Of a stretch of DNA of 64,000 nucleotides, positions 42,048-48,000 are shown piece by piece. A program made the translations under genes and the position numbers. The number at the start of each line of letters is the position of its first letter. Position 1 is the stretch's first letter. The notes beneath the pieces were generated by a model. That model had not been told where the DNA came from. It saw only the letters and a program-made list of their open reading frames with translations, and did not search any database. The DNA comes from Bedellia somnulentella. Taxonomy: Eukaryota > Arthropoda > Insecta > Lepidoptera > Bedelliidae. The DNA is taken from positions 16,945,213-17,009,212 of the forward strand of contig OY755183.1 in the NCBI GenBank assembly GCA_963576735.1, written 5' to 3'.

Positions 42048-45000
42048 TTTTTTTCAAAAATAGCAAATTTGGCTTCAGTATCAGATCGAAAATAAAACAT
42101 ATTCCACCGGTTTTTATTTTTTTTTCTTCAATGTACAGTTTTGACCTCGTTACAGTCTTATTATAGTATAGAAGATTATTAAACTCATTTTATATAAAAA
42201 ATAATAATACAAAAAGCGAAGATTCCTTTGAAACTTGAAATTTCATTGGTACAGAATATAATACAACCTCTTACTTTAATATATTAACTAAACAATACAA
42301 TACTATACTTTTAACATTCAGAAGATCAACGACAATAGTGTGAAGATTGGTAAAAATCAATTAAGAAATTCTCTACTAACCCCGATGGCAACAAATAGCC
42401 TGACTACGAACGAAAATACTATATTTCTTTCCCAGTAGGTTATTGAAACTTATTTGTTATATTATTCAAAATATTTAGGATAATGTGTTTACTGTGTAGT
42501 AAGTGTATAGTGTAGCTGTGTAGTGTCAGCTTAAAATAGCACTACCCCATTTCTTCCGGTGGGTGAACGTAAGAGGCGACTAACAGTATTGTGGCTTTAA
42601 AGGGATTTTGGGGCAATGCGGTTGGACACCCATTACCAACAACCTTTATTTTACCATCTTTTCCCCACTCAACTTTCCAAAGGTGGCTGAGGAATTTCTC
42701 ATTCCTTGGCTCTGGCTACCCCTTCTAGGGAATTATAGCCGTGAGTATATGTATGTATGTATGTATATTATGTTCTATCTTCATTTTACGTCTGAAAATT
42801 TTATATTGGAGTGAATGGCAGTGGACGAGTGTAAACTGACTGTGAAACGACTGTTACGACTCAATAACACTTCGCAACTCTTTTAGTAAGATTAAAAGCG
42901 GTTAAACACACCCATTTATCACAAAATTATTGGAAATAAATATATATGGGGAACATTGTCGGAAGTTATTGAAGCTGTGTAGTGTCGGCTTAAAATATCA
43001 CTAACCTACTTCTTACTGCGAGAGCTGTAAAACGCAAATTAGTGAATAGGAGCTTTTTCAGCTATTGTTGGGCGATGCGGCTGGAGACCCATCACCAACA
43101 CAACAGCCTTTATTTAACAATCTTAATCTCCTTATTCTAGTTCCTTTTTCTAATTTTGTAGATCTAGCTACCCCATTTTAATATTCATAGCCGTGAGAAT
43201 ACTATGTATAAAATGGTAATGTAATTGATGACTGAGAACACAACACTGAGAACACATTTACATCAATTTTAAAATGTGCTCAAGAAGGCAGGTGTCCGAA
43301 GTATGAAGAATTAGAACATGTACGATAATATTGACGAATTTTGACGACGACGTCTGAAAGGTTTGAAGGCAAATATCGTGCAAAGTAATGCTCGATGTTT
43401 CTTACCTTCAACAGCGGAAAATCATATGACATATTCGTCATCAGGAGTCCAAAAACCCCACGTTTTGCTTGGACCGCGTATGTACGTGATAGGGGGCAGG
43501 CCTACGCCGTTTTGTACGAATACACTGTCACATGACTAAGAGCAACAAGGGATATCAGTTTTCTCACGATGTAATTCCTCACCGGTAACAACTATAATAA
43601 TAAGGTACTTCAAGAACCTTTCGCGGACCGTAAAGCCTCCGTGCATTGGCTGCGTTTCGGGGACCTCTTTGGGGAAACCGAAGGTTTTGTCTGTGCAATA
43701 CAAGACCAGGTTATCAAGACGCGGAACTATCGGAAATACATCCTAAAGGACGGTATCACTGAATATACTGCATTGATTCATGTACTGACAGTCAAATCTA
43801 CCTGAAAATGCACTCAGTATGGTGTTGGGATTGGCCTAAACAACATTAATGTAGCTCGACCCGTGATTTGAACTTACGCCTCTTCCATGAAAGGCTCATG
43901 AAACACATATCTCGTGTTTCTATTTTCTTCATATGTAGAGTTTCAAATAATATGATTGTTTGGTTTATTTGTATGTGGATGTGCAATGAATAGGTTTGTT
44001 TTTGTTATACACAAAAGCTCGCTCCACGATACAATTTTCAAAAGAGTATAAATGCTTGAAAAGTCCAATCTACTTGGTAAATATGTTAGTTGTTCATATA
44101 CGTGAAACTCAAAGAATATCTGTGTTCAAAACCAATTAACTTTGAGATATCGTGTAGAAACGCGCGCCGAACTAAAAACAACTTAATTAAACTTTTCAAT
44201 AGAGTTCAAAATTGCACGTTTAACTTTTAGCTTTTCGCAACTCCACAAAAATTGGGTTCCGTTCAAATTATGTTTGCCTTTTGCCCTATTATTAAATTAA
44301 TTTTGTGAATTGGTTACCAGGTAAGCTGCTTCGTGAAACGTTTCACTATATTGGTTTCTGTATAGAGTTAACATTATGTAATGAAAATATAATATCTTTA
44401 ATATTAAATTTAAAACGTTTATTAATATAGGTAACTAGATAAATTTCGTTGGTAAGAATTACAGAATCCCTAATGTGAACACCTAAATTAAATAGTGTGT
44501 GTTAAAAATCTGGAAAAAAACAGACATGTGAAATTAAACAAATAAAAGTTGTTAAACAAAAATACTACATTCTAGGGTATCTATAAAAAAACAGCGATAT
44601 ATCCATAAATACCTTACGCCGACATCGATATAGTGATATTTACCGTAAGTTTTAGATAAACATCGATTCCAAAACGTTATTTAATATCATAGCAGCGATA
44701 CATCGCACTACTCATGAATATTAACATACATACATACATATACTCACGCCGTTAATTCCCATTGGGGTAGGCAGAGACTATCGATCGCCACTTCGTACGA
44801 TCCTAGCAAACCTCTCTTGCTTCGTCTACATCCATCAATCTTTTCATACATGCTCTTTTATTCTTCATAATTCGGACGCCTGCCTTTTTGAGCACACTTT
44901 CAATTTGTACCAAGTGTGTCTTTCGAGGCCGTCCTCTACTAACATTACCTTCCACATTAGCTCAATAGATATTTTTTACCAATTTCCTATCATCCATCCT

Positions 45001-48000
45001 CTCGACGTGCCCAAACCATCTCAACATTCCTTTTTCTATCTTACTTACAATTTCATCGTTTACACCACACCTTTCACGAATCACGTCATTCCTCACACGA
45101 TCACATAACCTTACATTACAAACTTTTCTGAGGGACCTCATTTCTACTGCATTCACTCTGCTTTCATGCTTCTTCTGCCACACCCAATATTCACAGCCAT
45201 ACATAAGCGTAGGAACAAGAACAGCATCATGCACAGCCATTCGGGCCCTTTCGGACACCGATTGACTAGACATTAGACTATCCAGTGCTCCATTAATCGC
45301 AGAGCTAAGGAATCAGCAATTCCTCAGCCACTTTTGGAAAGTTGAGTGGGGAAAAGATGGTAAAATAAAGGTTGTTGGTGATGGGTCTCCAACCGCATCG
45401 CCCAATAATCCCTTAATAGCCCTAATACCGTTAGTCGCCTCTTACGTACACCCACCAGAAGAAATGAGGTAGTGCTATTCTAAGCCGACACTACACAGCA
45501 ATTAATTAGAGACGGCAAAGTTAAGTTTCTAATTGTAAATGGGGTTTTCAGTCATTTTAGAATAAGTTTCAGAAGAGAAAACTCAACCTTTATAAACACT
45601 AAGACTTACTTCTGCTGTTCTGTTTTTGGCAACAATTTATTTTAGCTACAGAATATTTCAGAAGTTATTCAAATATAGTCTCATCCCCATCCAACGTTTA
45701 CACAACGATGTGTAAGATCAAAATGTATAGTAGTATAAAACTTCTTAATAAAATGAAACTGAATAATATTAGTACCATATTAATTAAACTCAACTCAAAC
45801 GTTCAAGCTGTATATCCCTGAAGGGGTTGGCAGAGGTACTAATCTTTGAGAACATCAAATAAATACATATTAAAATACCCTCACATTGGAAAGAACATAT
45901 GGCAAATTAAATAGTTTCTCTGCTATCCATTTGGCAACACACGGCATTTCCGCTGAATGCAGGTAAATTAGAGTTCTAAACACAATTGAAAAACAAAACG
46001 CTTTAGAAATGCAAAACGCTTGTTTCGCAACAAAAGCCTACGTTTTGTTTGAAACGAAAGTTCAAAAGTCAATCAGAGCGATTTGAAACTTCAGCACCGG
46101 TAATAAAGTCCAGTTCCCTTTGTGAAAGGTTAAGTTTGATATCAGAGCAGTCTGTTAGTTAGTTTGTTTTATAGTTGTTTGTGAAAGGCTGTCGGACGCA
46201 AAGAACTTGCTTTCAGTTAGGCTTTCTGGAATAAATAAAACTTTTACCGTGCAAATAAAAGTGTAACGTTTTCTAATACCATTAGCTTTTCACCACATAT
46301 TTTCAGTCACATAAATATTTATTACTTCTCAACGCTTTCTTATTAATCTCATTCACTTGTTTACGGACTTCGTGACTAGCGGTTATATTATGGTTGTAGA
46401 AGTCTAAATACTAAATCTCAAAAAAGTACTTTTTAATTATATCTCATTGTCTAAAACTTGGTTTATTTCATTTGACTCCATCACAAACATTCACCCATCC
46501 ACATCAACTAGTACATAACATAAAAAAATCAACTTACAATGCGGCACATTAACTCTCGCCCGATACCCTCCCAGATGTTTAGCGTGATCCGCGCGGAACC
46601 TGATCCGCAGCCCGTCGGTCCGGGACTGCAACCTCAGCAACTTGAGCTTGCCGCCCCAGTCGCCGCAGAGCCGCCGCGCCAGCCCGGAGCTGCTGCGGAG
46701 CCAGCCCGCGCCGAGCCGGTCCGAGCCGGGGAGCGGGTGCTCGGGGTCGCCCCACACCTGGGTGAAGAGATGGCATTAGGTTTGAGCACAGGTTTAAAAC
46801 GCTTGCCTTTGTTTAACCATCTTTATCGGATTAAACGTTGTAGAGGAATTGGTGATTTTGAAGCTTCGACCACCTCTGTTATGAAATGTATAGCCATGAG
46901 GGTATAAGTGTAGGTTAAAACAAAACTATGCTACTTAAGAGGCTCGTGAAACTTTGCTTCGTGATCAAATTTGCAATGATGGCTATACGTTTGCATTGAT
47001 AATGATATTGCAATTTGTCATATATATTCTGCTTCTTGAAAAGAAAGAGTATAACAAGAAATAAAATAAGAGAGGTTGGTCAGTATCATAAAAATGGCGA
47101 TCAATAATGTCTGCCAACCCAAAGGAAATGAATAGCGTGAGAAATAAAGTAAGCATTAGAAACCAATACCCTCTCATGAGAATCAATTGAAGCATCGAAC
47201 GAGAATGCCCGTGTAAATAAAGGATAGCTAATTTAAAATTGTTTCAAATGAAAGAAACGTGGAATCCGTGTTAAAAGCATTTCAGAATCCGCCCAGACGT
47301 CATTGATTTTATTTCTTTAATTTTTAACGAGGTTGAAATGGAACGATTTCTTTATATATTTTTCAGGAGCGATTTTATCTGTTTTGCAACGCTTCAGAGC
47401 ACTTTTATTTAGTTTTTCATCCCCGATGCGGGAAAAACGTTCAATAATGGCTTTCGGAATGGTACGATTGCAGGAAGATGCGGTGGGGACCATTCTGAGA
47501 TAAAAATATAAAATAAGCATGTTGATAGAAAAATTAATATCATTGGCAAGATATGGTTTAAAAAACTACCGCAATGAATATTTCATTGCAAATCATTAAC
47601 TTTATAAGAAAGACGCGAGGTTTTAACTCGCGTTATCAATATTACTGCGAAATGAAAAATATTTTCACGATAAGAATAAATTCGAATAATACTTTTATTA
47701 AGTTTTTTATACGTTGTTTATTACATGTTGCAGTTTAAATAGCAGTAAGTATAAGTATGTGCTATTGGTAATGTGCACGTTGATATTCAATAATACATAC
47801 ATACATATACTCACGGCTATAAATCCCTAGAAGGAGTAGCCAGAGTTAAGGAATTAGAAATTCCTCAGCCACCTTTGGAAAATTGAGTGGGGTAAGGATG
47901 GTAAAGTAAAGGTTGTTGGTGATGGATATCCAACCACATCGCCCAAAAATCCCTTAAAAGCCCGAATGCCGTTAGTCGCGTCTTACGTACACCCATCGGT

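Noticed and set aside
46539..46907. 122-codon open frame on the plus strand
   Set aside because: It is the antisense of receptor exon b; the minus-strand frame has CUB residues and matching splice phases.
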